Shown here piece after piece: positions 13,436 to 24,500 of a stretch of 64,000 nt of DNA (within the stretch, counting starts at the first letter, position 1; every line of letters begins with the position of its first letter). The notes under the pieces were generated by a model, which searched no databases, was not told where the DNA came from, and was given only the letters and a program-made list of their open reading frames with translations. The DNA comes from Monarcha castaneiventris obscurior (lineage: Eukaryota > Chordata > Aves > Passeriformes > Monarchidae): the NCBI GenBank assembly GCA_026261815.1, contig JAMPIT010000354.1:124001-188000 (forward strand). Reading direction: 5' to 3'. The translations under genes were made by a program, and so were the position numbers.

Positions 13436-13540
13436 ATAGAATCATTAAGGTTGGAAAAAACCTTAAAGAGCATCAGGCTCAACCATCAACCCAGCACTGC
13501 CAGGTCCACCAAGACCTTGATGATAGTCTCCAGCCAACAG
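13436..13540 (-). mobile_element. CR1 LINE 3' fragment
   Basis: Antisense orientation: it begins ATAGAATCATTAAGGTTGG and continues with AAACCTTAAAGAGCATCAGG and CAACCATCAACCCAGCACTG, a diverged older CR1 type. Confidence 0.75.
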
Positions 13541-14555
13541 CTCAATTCAAATTTGGAAGGCTTTCCCCAGCTGGATTTCCACAGTGTCTGAGGTTTTTGT
13601 CCTCTCCCCTGGGCTCAGCCACCTGCAGCATCACCTGAGACCTCTCACTTCAGGCTCTCCACTTGCTGCCTCTCTAGCAGTGACATTTTAATGACAGAAA
13701 TTCCGTCCCTCGGTACTTTTAATCCTTATTCTGTTTGTGCAGCTTCCAAACAAACCTGGGCAGCACTTGCAGTTCTGCTTTGGCCAGAGCAGCTCACAGG
13801 CACCTCAGTGCGTCTCACACAGCCCAGGGCTGTCTCTGGGCAGTGAGGGAAGAGTGCCTGTGACCATTCCCTGGCCCTGGAGTGACACAGACAGGGCACC
13901 TTCATCCATCCTGCTAAACTCCCTTCAGCTCCAGAACAGGTGGGTCGTATCTTAAGGGATTATTAGGAATAGTTCCTGTCCCACACTAACCCCAAACTGG
14001 GACTAAAATCTCTCCAGGGCTGGGTAAATTGGCTGGGCCAGCTCCACACCAGAGTCCATCTTCATGGTTAAAAACATGGGCAGTGAATTTCGAGATCTGG
14101 GAAAGATTTCTTGATTTGCTGGAGCAGATTAAACCCACATGTCCCCAAATGTCATTTGACAATCTCTGCTTTCTTAGACCCAGGCAAGTGAGTTCAATAA
14201 AACCCATCTGGGTTCCAGGAAGATTCACCAGGACAGACTATACCCAACATCCCCTTTGGGATTCGAAATCCCACAAGAGAACAAGAATATTTAATATCTA
14301 GGGCGGGTCATAGTCAGCTGGAAAACCCATCGGAGTAAGCCTGGAGAAATTTGGCCTCACAGTCCTTGCAGCAGATGCAGGGAGTGATGGAGAGGGGAAG
14401 TGTGAGCAGCTGCTGAGTGTCCTCCCTTGGGCAGGGATGGCCAGGACACAACCACCACTCCTGAGAGCAGCCTTGCCCTAACTCGGCATCCAAACACACC
14501 AAAATCAGTGAGAACTGGGAATCAAGAACGGCAGAAGCAAGAGGCAGGTGCATCA

Positions 14556-14730
14556 CAGGCTCATGGAATGGTTTGGGTTAGAAGGGATCATCTCATTCCA
14601 CACCTGCCATGTCCGGGGACACCTCCCACTGTCCCAGGTGGCTCCAAGCCCCGTCCAGCCTGGCCTTGGACACTTCCAGGGATCCAGGGGCAGCCACAGC
14701 TGCTCTGGGCACCCTGTGCCAGTGTGTAAT
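14556..14730 (-). mobile_element. CR1 LINE 3' fragment
   Basis: Antisense CR1: CATGGAATGGTTTGGGTTAG at the left, then CACCTCCCACTGTCCCAGG, and AGCCACAGCTGCTCTGGGC at the right. Confidence 0.9.
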
Positions 14731-15664
14731 CAAACAACAACGAGGAATTTGTCTGAGCCCAGAGCCTTAAGATCAGGGGAAGGTCTAGAGCTTTCAAACC
14801 ATGAGATGCATTGAGCTGCCCAAGACAGGACCTGGAATCTCCATTACTGCCATGGCTCTGAAATAAACTGATTTGTTGGCTGCTCCTAAAGCACCTGATC
14901 TCGAGGTGGTTCCACCCCAGGCACCAGGGCAGCACCAGAGCTGTGGTTGCTGAGATGCTTTAGGAGCAAAAGCAACTTGTTTGGCTTCTCCCATTTCTTT
15001 GTCCCGTTCTGTTGAGTCATCCCCTCCGACTGCACAGCAGCTCCACTTAAAACAGGCTCTCTACCCAGTAACAGGGATTTTTAAGGAAAATCTTTGTTGG
15101 GTCTATGTGCAAACCATGAATGTGATTAGGGGATTTTTTTGTTATATGTGTGGGGTTCTGATATTTTCATCTTCCTGCATCCAGAGATGCACTTCACAAG
15201 CAATCCATTCATGGGACACGTCCCCTTCTGCCTGCTCCCCTCTCACCATGACATGGCATTTTTCTCTCAGTAGAAACCCGGGCTGCCTCTGCTCCCCCCT
15301 CCATCCATCACCCCCACACTCTGCAAACCTGGGCACTGCAGGTTTCATTTCAACTTAATCACCAGTTTTGCCCACACCACCACATCCAGAGGGGTTTCTG
15401 CCCCTCGGTGCCCCCATCCCTCTCCGTCTGAAGAACAAATTCTGTCTCACTCCCACTGTGAGATTAAGCTCGATCACAGCCACCCCTCAGCACAGCCACC
15501 CTTCATCCTTACCTTGCCGACTCCTGACATTCAGGGGCAGCACATCCTGGGCTCCAAGTGAAATTTGCGGGGGGGGAAATGGAAAAAAAAATTAAAATTA
15601 AAAAACCTCCCCCCCAGATCCCAGTGCCCCAGTGGAGTGTGGTGCACAGAGGGTTTGTCCGTGG

Positions 15665-15830
15665 CAGCGAGGGCTCGGAACAAAGTTGTGGGGTGGAGGG
15701 GGAGGAGAGGGTGATTGACAGCCCTGGGCTGAGCCTCATCCCTCACCTTGGGCCATGCGGTCTGATTGGCCGCCTGCTGACATCCTCGAGCCCTGCACTT
15801 TTTAATAGACGCTTTTGGATGATCTACGGG
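15665..15830 (+). promoter_or_regulatory. WNT3: WNT3 proximal promoter (inferred)
   Basis: Four motifs lie in a promoter-like order ahead of exon 1. AACAAAG at 15,679-15,685 fits the TCF/LEF or SOX core. TGATTGACAG at 15,712-15,721 is a perfect match to the PBX with MEIS/PREP decamer. ATTGG at 15,765-15,769 is an inverted CCAAT box, the NF-Y type. TTTAATAG at 15,801-15,808 is a weak TATA-like element. From spacing, transcription would start near 15,830, leaving a 5' UTR of about 190 nt. The TCF-type site would allow feedback from Wnt signalling and the PBX site fits neural and limb patterning roles of WNT3, but both roles are inferred. The start site has not been measured and could lie further upstream. 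Confidence 0.5.
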
Positions 15831-16019
15831 GGAAAGGCTTGGAGAGGTGTGTTTCTGACAAGCCAGAAAGTCATCCGAGCCACGAGGGACTTGGCTTCAC
15901 TCTTTTTGCCTCCCCCCCCCCTTTTTTTTTTCCTGGGAGGAGGGGTATTCTGCATTTTGGCACTTCATGTTTTTCTGAAAACTTCGCGGCGATTTTCCCC
16001 TTGCACCAGCCTGGACTAA
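15819..16019 (+). other. Upstream ORF overlapping WNT3 start by one base
   Basis: An ATG at 15,819 opens a 66-codon frame, out of frame with WNT3. Its TAA stop (16,017-16,019) shares one base with the WNT3 ATG, giving TAATG. Its codon context is weak (T at -3, A at +4). The frame crosses a run of C followed by a run of T at about 15,912-15,931, where indels are frequent, so conservation is doubtful. It is only translated if transcription begins upstream of 15,819. A second tiny frame, ATG at 15,967 to TGA at 15,978, encodes three residues and lies inside any likely 5' UTR. Both could lower WNT3 translation. This is not evidence of a protein product. Confidence 0.35.
15830..16018 (+). other. 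WNT3: WNT3 5' UTR (inferred)
   Basis: This runs from the inferred start site to the base before the WNT3 ATG. It is marked by a C-run and T-run near 15,912-15,931. An in-frame stop (TAG, 15,806-15,808) lies upstream and no in-frame ATG occurs before 16,019, which supports that start. The left boundary is a guess from the TATA-like element. Confidence 0.4.
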
Positions 16020-16098
16020 TGGATTACCACCTGCTTGGACTAATTCTGTCTTTTCTCTTCAATGGCACAAAGGTCTTAGCCGGTTACCCAATTTGGTG
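16019..16098 (+). CDS. WNT3: WNT3 coding exon 1: signal peptide
   Basis: This 80-nt coding part of exon 1 starts at the first in-frame ATG and ends two bases into codon 27 (phase 2), at the donor TGGTG|GTAAGA. It encodes the signal peptide, a hydrophobic stretch of about 20 residues (LLGLILSFLF) ending near LAG, and then the conserved start of mature Wnt3-type proteins, YPIWW. The split tryptophan codon is completed by the first base of exon 2, which reads straight into SLALGQQY. WNT3 is a secreted lipid-modified ligand. It binds Frizzled and LRP5/6 to trigger beta-catenin signalling in axis, neural tube and limb ectoderm development. The start context has C at -3 and G at +4, so it is only moderate. 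WNT3A is less likely because its residues differ in exons 3 and 4. Confidence 0.95.
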
Positions 16099-16099
16099 G

Positions 16100-16900
16100 T
16101 AAGATTCCTTCCTCCCCTCGCCCTTCTTCTCCCTATGATTGATTAATGAATTCATTAATTATTAGCCATGGGAGCTGTGTGTTCCTTCCTTTTCGCCCCT
16201 CGCCCTGCAGAGCTGCCCAGGGCTGCACGGTGGAGTCGAAGCGTAATTTCGTCAGATTTGACCTGTAATTAATGAAAATCAATGAAAAGTTTGGGGGTTA
16301 TTTTGAAAGGGCCATGCCTGGGTTTCCCTTTGCACAAATGGAGGCTTCCCCACCACTCTTAATTTCTCCATTTTCGGCACTGTAGCGATGGGCTCTTGGT
16401 TCAGATGTGAAAGGATGCGGTTTTATTTCCTTGTGCAATGGGAATTTTGTCTCTCGCATGACTCTGCCACAGGGATTTTCTTCCTTTCCATGAAACTGTG
16501 ATTGATCCTTTAAAAAAAAAAAAATTTAATTCTATTTTCTGTTTGGTTGCTGCATTTTTTGGACTTCTTTCCCTTCTTTTGTTGTATTCTGTCATGTGAA
16601 TTTAGTCCGGCAAATAACGCAAATGGCACCTGAGAAAACATTCATTAGTAAAATTGCTTAGAGGTGGATTTTGGTCATTTTAATTATGGAAATGTCGTTA
16701 ATTTCCTTGCACCAACCAGAACAATAATTTTTAAAATAATTGGTTGTATATTATAATGAGGCTGGTAAGTAACCTGAGTTACTTATTTTAAATAAATCTA
16801 ACACTATACAAATAAATACAGTAACAAAATGCAATTGGAAGCCCTTTAGAACAAGAAATAGAGAATTAAATATTCCAGGTCATTGAAATCCAGCAGACAG
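16100..16900. promoter_or_regulatory. WNT3: Candidate AT-rich regulatory block after exon 1
   Basis: Immediately after the exon 1 donor the sequence becomes AT-rich and dense in homeodomain cores: an 18-bp palindrome at 16,142-16,159, overlapping PBX-HOX type sites (TGATTGAT at 16,136 and TGATTAAT at 16,140), TAATTAATG near 16,266 and TTTTAATTATGG near 16,678. No CR1 interrupts it. This is the texture of a conserved enhancer beside a developmental gene, but conservation was not tested. Confidence 0.45.
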
Positions 16901-19900
16901 CGAGTTGCATAACAGAATATTTCCGTTTATTTCTGTCTTTATGTAGGATTTCTTGTTGGAATATCTCTTGTTAAGTTTCTGTATGTGCCAGGTAGGGGCT
17001 GTGAGCCTGAAGATCCATAGGGAAAAGAGGGAGATGGTGGAATTTGGTGCTACTGAGATTCTTGGGTTATTCTCACCTTTCCAGAAAAGTCTCTTTTTTT
17101 TTATTACTGAATTAGATCCTTTCAGTGCCAACATGGAGATGGCAAGAAGTAGGTGGGAGTGAACTTGGGGATGGACTGCCATGTCTGGGAATATTTAGAA
17201 TTCAGAAGGGAAAAGACTAATTTTTTTTTAATAATCCATTTATTACCGTGGACTTTGGGAATGAGAATGTGCCGTTCCAGAGGAGAAAAACTGAGAATAC
17301 AATGAGAAGTCCCCGCGCAGGAAGCGTTTCAAAGCTCCGCAGGTTCATGAAATGGCTAAATCACAGCAGGTTTTCCTGGAGAATTAAATTATTTCCTCGC
17401 CCTGAGCGTGGCTGCCAAACTTCAGGCCCTCAGCCCTGGGCAGGGGAGCCTCCTGAAATACAGACAGCAGCACTTTGATTCCTTCCATCCCTTCTCTCCC
17501 CGATCTGGGCACCGCTGTGCGGGCACAGGGCGGGCGGTGGAAAGGGTCAGGATGCCAGGGCTGGATCTGAAGGCAGGAGCTGCGTGGGGCAGGGACACCT
17601 GGCCATGACATCAGCTCTCAGCATCCCACCAGCTCCTGACCTGCCTCAGGCTTTCATATAAATCAGGATTCCATGCCCAAATCGAGGAGGGTTTCAACTC
17701 TCAGCGCGAGGAACCGAAACCTTCTTGACAAAAAGGTCTCATCTTCCCTTGTGAAGCAAAACTGTCCCCGTGAGCAAAATGTCTCCTGTCCCTGTTTTCA
17801 GGAGCAAACACTGCAGACAGGTGTCTGCCCACTCCCTTCTCCCAAACCGCTCTGGGTTCACCCCAAAGGAACAATACAGAGGATGTAGGACACAGACACC
17901 AGGGGCATGGCAAGCAGCATCCCTGGGAAAGGAGGGAGTCGAACACACTTGCCACAGAATTTCATCCACAGATCCAGGTCTTGCATATTTTTTGTAGATT
18001 CTGGCATTGCCAAAGTGCCAGAGAGTCTCTGCTGTGCTGGAGGGACGTGAGGAGGTGCCCCATGTAGGGCTGAGGTTGCAAATGCTGTGGGGTTTTAGGG
18101 GTTTCTTGAAGGCTGAGGGAGCAGGAGGGCAGAAATATCTGAGCCAGGGCTCCCTGGCTGCTCAGGCACAGACAATGCTCCCAGAGCACACAAATTGAGG
18201 TCTCCTTTGGTCCCACTGAAGGCTTTCAGTATCTGCTCTGTGGAGATGAGGTTTGTGCAGTGGGCTCTGGCATGGCGTGATCTATGCTCTTAAAAAAACA
18301 TCATTTACCAATTGTCTTCCTGACCCTCTGATCTTTAGGCAGGCACAGAGCAGGCCTTGGGGGACAAGCCCCACTTGCAGGGCTCAGCACACCCCAAAAC
18401 AGAGCAAGGGAAGCAAAGGTGGGGCACAGCCCCAGCCTGGTCCCCTGTGCTGGTGTCCTGCACCCCCCAGGCCAGGCTGGACCGGGGCTCCCCTGGGCTT
18501 CCTTATCCCCAGCCAAACCCATCTCTGCTAAATACAAGACCTTCAGGGGGACAGTTCGTGTGGCAGGACCCTGAGGGTGCTGACAGACCGTGCCCTGTGC
18601 TGCTGGGACAACCTTCCTGGGTGTTTTCCTGCTGGATGGGGAATGCTTTGGCAGCAATGTCAAAACGGATCCTTTCTGATGGGGGACAGAAACGAGAAAA
18701 ATGTTTATTCCTGTGGTGGGGAGGAAGGGTCTGGATGTGCCAAGGGAATAGAAGTGTGATGAGAACAGGGTCTGATCACCTTGGAAATGGGTTTGGGGGT
18801 GGCTGCAATAATCCTGCTGCTCCACGGTGCAGCCAGACAATGCCGGGCACCCGGCAGCGGTGACAGCGCAGGGCATAAAGGCAGAGGGATGGAGCTGCTG
18901 AGGGTTCGTGGCTTCTGCTTTACTGAGGGGCCAGGGAAGGACATGGCCATCAGGTCACATTGCTCAGGGAGAGGAGAGCCCAAGTGCAGCCCTGGAGCTC
19001 TGCAGGGGGGTCCTGCCCCAGCTCTGGGCACAGGCACAGTGCACAGCACAGGGAAGGTCCCTGAGCTGCAAACCCAGAGCTCGGTGTCCAGGCTCGCTGG
19101 TGGCAGCGGGATGGAGGAGCCAAGAGGGGGTTTCAGCCCAGCTGGGTTGTTGGAATCTCCCTGACATTGCTCTGTCCCCAGCCAGGCAGCTCTGAGTGAG
19201 GTCCAGGGGTGGCTCAGACTGTGGATGGAACCTCCAGCGAGCAGGGGAGGGATTTTGACACAGGTCCAACCCTTCTTCACATGCTCCCATCCTATTACAG
19301 TCGTGCAAGGGAACAAATGGGGCACAGATGGGAAAAGGTCAGCGAAATGCTGCCTGTGAGTGCTGACAGGAGGAGCTGAGACCAACAAAGCTCCCTCAGA
19401 GATGTGTCCAACCCTTGGGCTGTCTGGTTACTGCTGCTAAAAGAGAAGGAGAGGATGGGGAGCTGTGGTGAGGCCATGGAGACGAGGCTGCTGCTCCTCC
19501 TGACCCTTCAGGAGTGGCATGGATGGGAGCAGAGTGGGCAGCGGGGCTGTGGCCATTCCCAGTCCCATGGGCAGCAGTCATGGGACATGCCAAGGCCTTT
19601 TAGGGCCAAGCAAAAGGGGTGGTGGTGACATCAAAGACACCTCCAGTCGTTTCTTTAATCCCAAATACCCCGATGGCATGGGCAGTACTATGGATGGCAG
19701 GACACGTCTGAGCCACTGGGGTTGGAGCTATCAGGGTGTGGAAGACAGGTCCATGCAGTGTGGAGATGGATGGGTGGGCCCAGAGCTTTGTGGTGCTGTC
19801 CTGGGAGAATATAGCTGGAAATCCAGCCCGTGGCCAGAACTGTGTCAGTGCAGGCCACCAGAGATATTGTGTCCCAGGAAACAAGCAGGAATCGCTCCCA

Positions 19901-20654
19901 GGATGTAATGCATATGCAGGGCCTGAGGAACTCAGCCAGAGAGACATTTCCACCCATGAACTGCAGAGAAACACCAAAAGCTCTCCTCTTCCATGGGCAG
20001 CATTCCCCAAGAAGCCTTGAAAACCTCTGGTGTGTCACTAGCCTGGAGAAAGGAGTCAGCTTTGGGGTCATTGGTGTAAACAGGGAGTAGAAATTCAGCC
20101 TCACTCCTCTCATCATCCCTCAAGATCTGGTACTGATGAGTCAGTGCCCATAACTGTGACTGTCACCAGGTGCCTGTCCCCATCCAGCATTCCCTCGTCT
20201 CTGAGCAGATGATTTGGCAACTGCAAAAATGGCTTTGTTCATCAAAAGATACTAAATTTTATGTCTACCCCTCAAAAATGTTCTGGGGCAAAGCAGGAGA
20301 TGCTGGCAGCTGGCTGAGGATCCCAGTGGCCTTGGGCCCTTAGGGAGAGGCAGAGAGAAACTTCAAAACATCTTCTCACTCATCCCACAGCAGCTTCCTC
20401 CTGAGGAAAAACCTGTGAGAACCTTTTCATGTAGGGGCAGTCAGAGGTGACATTTACCTGGTGCCCTTCAGCTGTCAGTACCTCACCTTGCTGGGACTAA
20501 TGGGAACCTAATGCTCCTGGAAATCCTGAGTTTTTCCTCCTCTGAAGATTAAAAACATTGTTATCCCATAGCCCACGTCCTGTTGGAGGCACATGGCCCT
20601 CTCGTGGCCCTCTCAGCTTTATTCTAAAGGAGTAAAATTGAGTGCAGCATCACT

Positions 20655-20702
20655 CGATGATCCTTGTGAGGTCCCTCCAGCTCAGGATATTCCATGGAAA
20701 TG
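20655..20702 (+). mobile_element. CR1 LINE 3' terminal scrap
   Basis: A short sense CR1 end: GATGATCCTTGTGAGGTCCC then CCAGCTCAGGATATTCC. Small and diverged. Confidence 0.5.
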
Positions 20703-20824
20703 ACTGAGGGAATGATGGAGGTGGTCAGTGATGGAGCCCAGGGGTGCAGCTGTGGCACGCCAAACCAGACCAGCCCCACCAGCTGGAAGAGCTGATGCCT
20801 CAACCACAGGTCCCCTCCTGCTGT

Positions 20825-20955
20825 GTTTAAAAAGAGATTGGATGTGGCACTCGGTGCCATGGTTTAGTTTAGTTGAGGTGATCAGACATGGGTTGGACTC
20901 GATGATCTTGAAGGTCTCTTCCAACCTGGTGATTCTGTGTGATTCTGTGATTCTG
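20825..20955 (+). mobile_element. CR1 LINE 3' end with terminal microsatellite
   Basis: The block shows GTGGCACTCGGTGCCATGG, GGTTGGACTCGATGATC and TCTTCCAACCTGGTGATTC. It ends with repeated GATTCTGTG units, the short 3' microsatellite typical of CR1 in sense orientation. Confidence 0.85.
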
Positions 20956-21474
20956 GTGCTGCTGGAGGGGTGTGAACACAACCGGTGGGGACCCTCAGAG
21001 AGTCACAGCTCATTGTCCAGGGCTACAGGAGCATCTGCTGGGGAGGGCAGGGGGGACTGGGGTAGGGCTGGGCAGGAGTGAAGCTGGGCTTGGGCAGTGA
21101 GGGGCAAAGCTGGGCTGACCTGTGGCTGTTCATGGCCAACCCTGACTGGCCACAGGTGTTTGGGATCTTGTGCTTCTGAAGGGCCTTGTGGGCTCACAGG
21201 TTTTCTTCAGCCTTTTCCCCAGCCAGGTGTGGCCCGTGGGAATCCCTATCCCCACCCTGCCAAGTGGGATGGTCAATCCATGCCACGAAAACCGGGCTTT
21301 TGGAGCTGGAGTTCGGGTTCATCCTGAGTCCTGACCAGCAGGACCACGGGCAGCCCCAGCCACTTCCAGAGCAGATCTTCCAAGGATGCACAGCCTTGTG
21401 AGCCTCAGCACACCCCAGCACTTGGCAGAGTGTTCCAGGTGGCTTGTCTTGGTGGTTTTCTCCCTCCCCTGCAC

Positions 21475-21545
21475 AGAATCCCAGAGTGGTTTGGGTTGGA
21501 AGCAGCCCTGAAGCCGTTTTGTTCCAGCCCTGCCATGGCACAGGG
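21475..21545 (-). mobile_element. CR1 LINE 3' scrap
   Basis: Antisense CR1 end: CAGAGTGGTTTGGGTTGGAA followed by CCAGCCCTGCCATGGCA. Confidence 0.75.
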
Positions 21546-24500
21546 CAGTGGAGCCCCGAGTTCAGCAACAGCTCCAAAGCGCTCCCAGAGCATGACAGCA
21601 CAGAGCAATAAAGCAGTGGCACATTCCTGAGTATCAGGAAGCCTCATTCCCTCAAAAATTAATCCCTCGTGTCTCCTGGAGTGCCCCAGCCCCAGGACCC
21701 ACCCTGCCCTGCAGGGCCAGCACAGCCTGGAGCCACAGGAGTCAGGGAGAAGGGCTCTGACCCACCCAAGAGTGCTTCTGCCCGTGAGACACAAATCTCT
21801 GTTACCAGCCTTGTAACTGAACTTGGAAGGAAATTGGAAGGCCACTGCTTTTAAGAGGCAGCTTAATTGCAAACCAGAAACCAGTTGTTCCTCACTTGAC
21901 TCCTTCACTTAAAGCAGCACTGGCCAAAGTGAAGCTCTTGCTGAAGGGACACCATGGAAGAGCCCTGGGAATTCAGGGGGTGTTTCTGGCCACCTGACCC
22001 TCGTAGCTGGAAATGTTGGGAATGACCCCTGCCAGTTGTCCTCCCTGCTGACCCACTGCCCCAGCTCTCACCTTGTGGGGTCAGGCAGAAATTCCCACCC
22101 CAGCGACAGAGCCAGGCAGGGAACGGTGCTGGCGTGGCAGGAACATGAACCCACAGCTGGGCTCACCTCGCACACAATGAGCTGAGCGGCACTTGGGGCA
22201 CCTGGGCTGCTGTGCTGAAGAACAGCTCAGGAGGGATGGAGAGAAACTGGAGTGTGGCCAGGGGGTGCTGGAAAGGTGGAAAGGGGAGGAGCTGGGCGGG
22301 TGCAGGGCGGCCAGGGGGAGGCCAGGGCTGCTCAGTGCAGCCTGTGCCTGCTTGGAGGGCTCTTACAAACAGGACAGGGCTGATCTTTCCTCCCCAGTGC
22401 AACCCAACGAAGGGCAACTGCCAAATGCCAAAGGTTCATTCATTGGAACCCTCTTTGCTGCGGGGAGCTGAGGCTCTGAGCCTCAGGGAGGTGAGGGGGG
22501 ACTGTCCTGGTACATTTGTAGGATTAGACTGCACTGCCCTGGCTGGAGCTGGGAGTGTCCCACTCTGAGCAGGAGCTTGGGCTAGAGACCTCCAGGGATG
22601 CTCTCAGGCGCCCCTCCCGTGGCTGTGGCAGCTTTTGCTGAGGCCAGTGCTGCCACGGTGATCTTCGAGGTTCCTTCTGGCAGACAGGTCCTGGCTCGCT
22701 CCATTCCCAGTGCACATCTAATGGGGGGTGGTGCCTTCACCAGGACCCCTAACACAACTGAGCAACCCCAACCCACGTGTGCCAGCCCAGGGTTCCAGTG
22801 AGACCCATGGCCCCACACCCACAGGACAAACCTGGTGGCCCCTCCTGTCCCCCCTGCTCTACATGACCCTGCTGTGCCCAGGTATGAGGCACTGCCACCC
22901 CAGCCAGGTCAGGACAGGTTTTTAGCTCATGTTCTCATTCATCCCTCTCAGAGGGGTGTGTGAGCCCAGGGGAGGTGTCTCCAACCCCTCCTCCCTCCCT
23001 GAGGGCAGCCTGAGCCCCAGGGAGAGGGCTCTGAGTCACTAAATCTCTCCTGACTTTTGAATTTCACCTTCAACCTTTGGCTGACACTCAGGGGGCACTC
23101 GATTTCTGCTGCTGTCCTGGAGGACAAATGGACAATGTCTCCGTGGGTACCAGGGCTGTAGGCAGCAGGAGAAGGTTCTCTTCCCCTGACATTGGTGATA
23201 TGGGTCTCAGTGATGCTCATCAGACCCTTCCACTGCCAGGTCAAACATTTCAGCATGGCTGGATTTTATATGGAAAGACAGGAAAATGTCCAAGCAGCCA
23301 GTTTTAAGAAAAAAACCCCCAAACCTTAACTAGGAAATAATAAAGACTAAAGAATTGAGCTGTCTGTTACAACATGCAGGTGAAATGCACAGCACTTTAT
23401 GTTTGAACTGAGTAACCTCTTCATCTGCCCTGTGCTTCCCATCTCAGTTTCCAAGGCTCAGCATCAGCTCGGGCAGCCCTCTAGAAATACCCCTGGGGTG
23501 CTGCTCAGGCACAGGGGCTGCTGGTGACAGAGCTCTCGGTGTGGGCAGCAGCTCAGCACCCCCAGCACATCTGGCAGTGCTGCTGAGCTGGCCCAATGGT
23601 TTGCAGCTCTGCCCCACTGCTGGTCCTCCCTGCCCTTGTCAGCCTTGCCTTGAGCCAAAGTTGTGTCTGTGGCAATCTGGCTCAGCCTGAGCCTGTGCTC
23701 TGATTCGTGCCAGGCCTGAATGAAGCATCCTTGGCTTGTCCAGCAGGAGTTTTAAGTGGCTGCTGAAACTAACTGGTCTCACTAAAGGGTGTCTGGCTGG
23801 TTCAACATGAGACACCCTATCAAATATGGAACATTTGTGATCATTAAGGCAGGAAGAACTCTGGATTCAGAGCCCAACAATTCCCAGTGTGGTCCTGGGT
23901 GAAAGTCAATTATGCTCATTCCATAAACACTGAGTTGCCATTATCATTTTTACAACATTATGGAGCTCATACCAAAGGCCTCTCGAAGGCGGATTCGTGG
24001 ATTTTCTTTGTGTCCACAGCAGATAGACTGGAACCTGCAGACTCAAATCCAGTGGTCTGACACCCCTTCTCTGCTTAATCCCACTCTTCCTCTGTTTCCT
24101 GAAGGCAACAGCTCTAAATGGAGCTAGGGATGAAACTGTTCTCTAAAGAGCTCTGAGCTGCACCTCAAAATACTGATCTACAGCAAGGGAATTGTGGTGG
24201 GATGTCTGACCCAGTTGTGTTCTATGAAGTCACCCAAGGCACCCTCTGCTGCTGCTGCCCCTCTAGAAGGTCCAGAAATTCTGTCTCAGCCCTGATCTTG
24301 GGAGGGATGGAGCCTCCTGGTCTCTCCTTTGTTGGCAGATGGAGCAGCCCCATGGCTCCAGACTCGACACCTGCTTTTCACTGGCTGTGGTTGGGATGAG
24401 ACAAATTTGATGTTCACCTGCTCCTGCTCATGCCCACAGCATCATCGAGTTCCCAACACCACTCAATGGATCCATCAGGGATTTTCCTAAAGGACCCGAA

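Larger units (their letters stand above)
1..15664. other. Intergenic region upstream of WNT3
   Basis: I find no convincing protein-coding exon here on either strand. The open frames are short, low in recognisable motifs and often overlap each other on both strands. In human the gene upstream of WNT3 is WNT9B in head-to-head orientation. I looked for Wnt signatures such as cysteine-rich CHGVSGSC-like stretches on the minus strand and saw none, so WNT9B, if present, lies beyond the left edge. The region holds several CR1 fragments (listed separately), a 16-bp direct duplication at 1,615-1,646, a short perfect hairpin at 4,199-4,229, poly-T runs near 7,313-7,335, and unique blocks that look like regulatory DNA (about 3,760-4,230, 7,340-7,540 and 12,420-12,700). 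The stretches 1-1,880, 2,310-3,750, 4,710-7,300, 8,500-12,400 and 14,735-15,660 show nothing else I can name. Confidence 0.75.

Noticed and set aside
1..15664. WNT9B, expected as upstream neighbour
   Set aside because: No Wnt cysteine motifs or acylation-loop sequence are visible on either strand; it probably lies outside the window.
15815..16018. N-terminal extension of WNT3 from 15,815
   Set aside because: The apparent start there is TTG. No in-frame ATG lies between the TAG at 15,806 and the ATG at 16,019, and an extension would bury the signal peptide.
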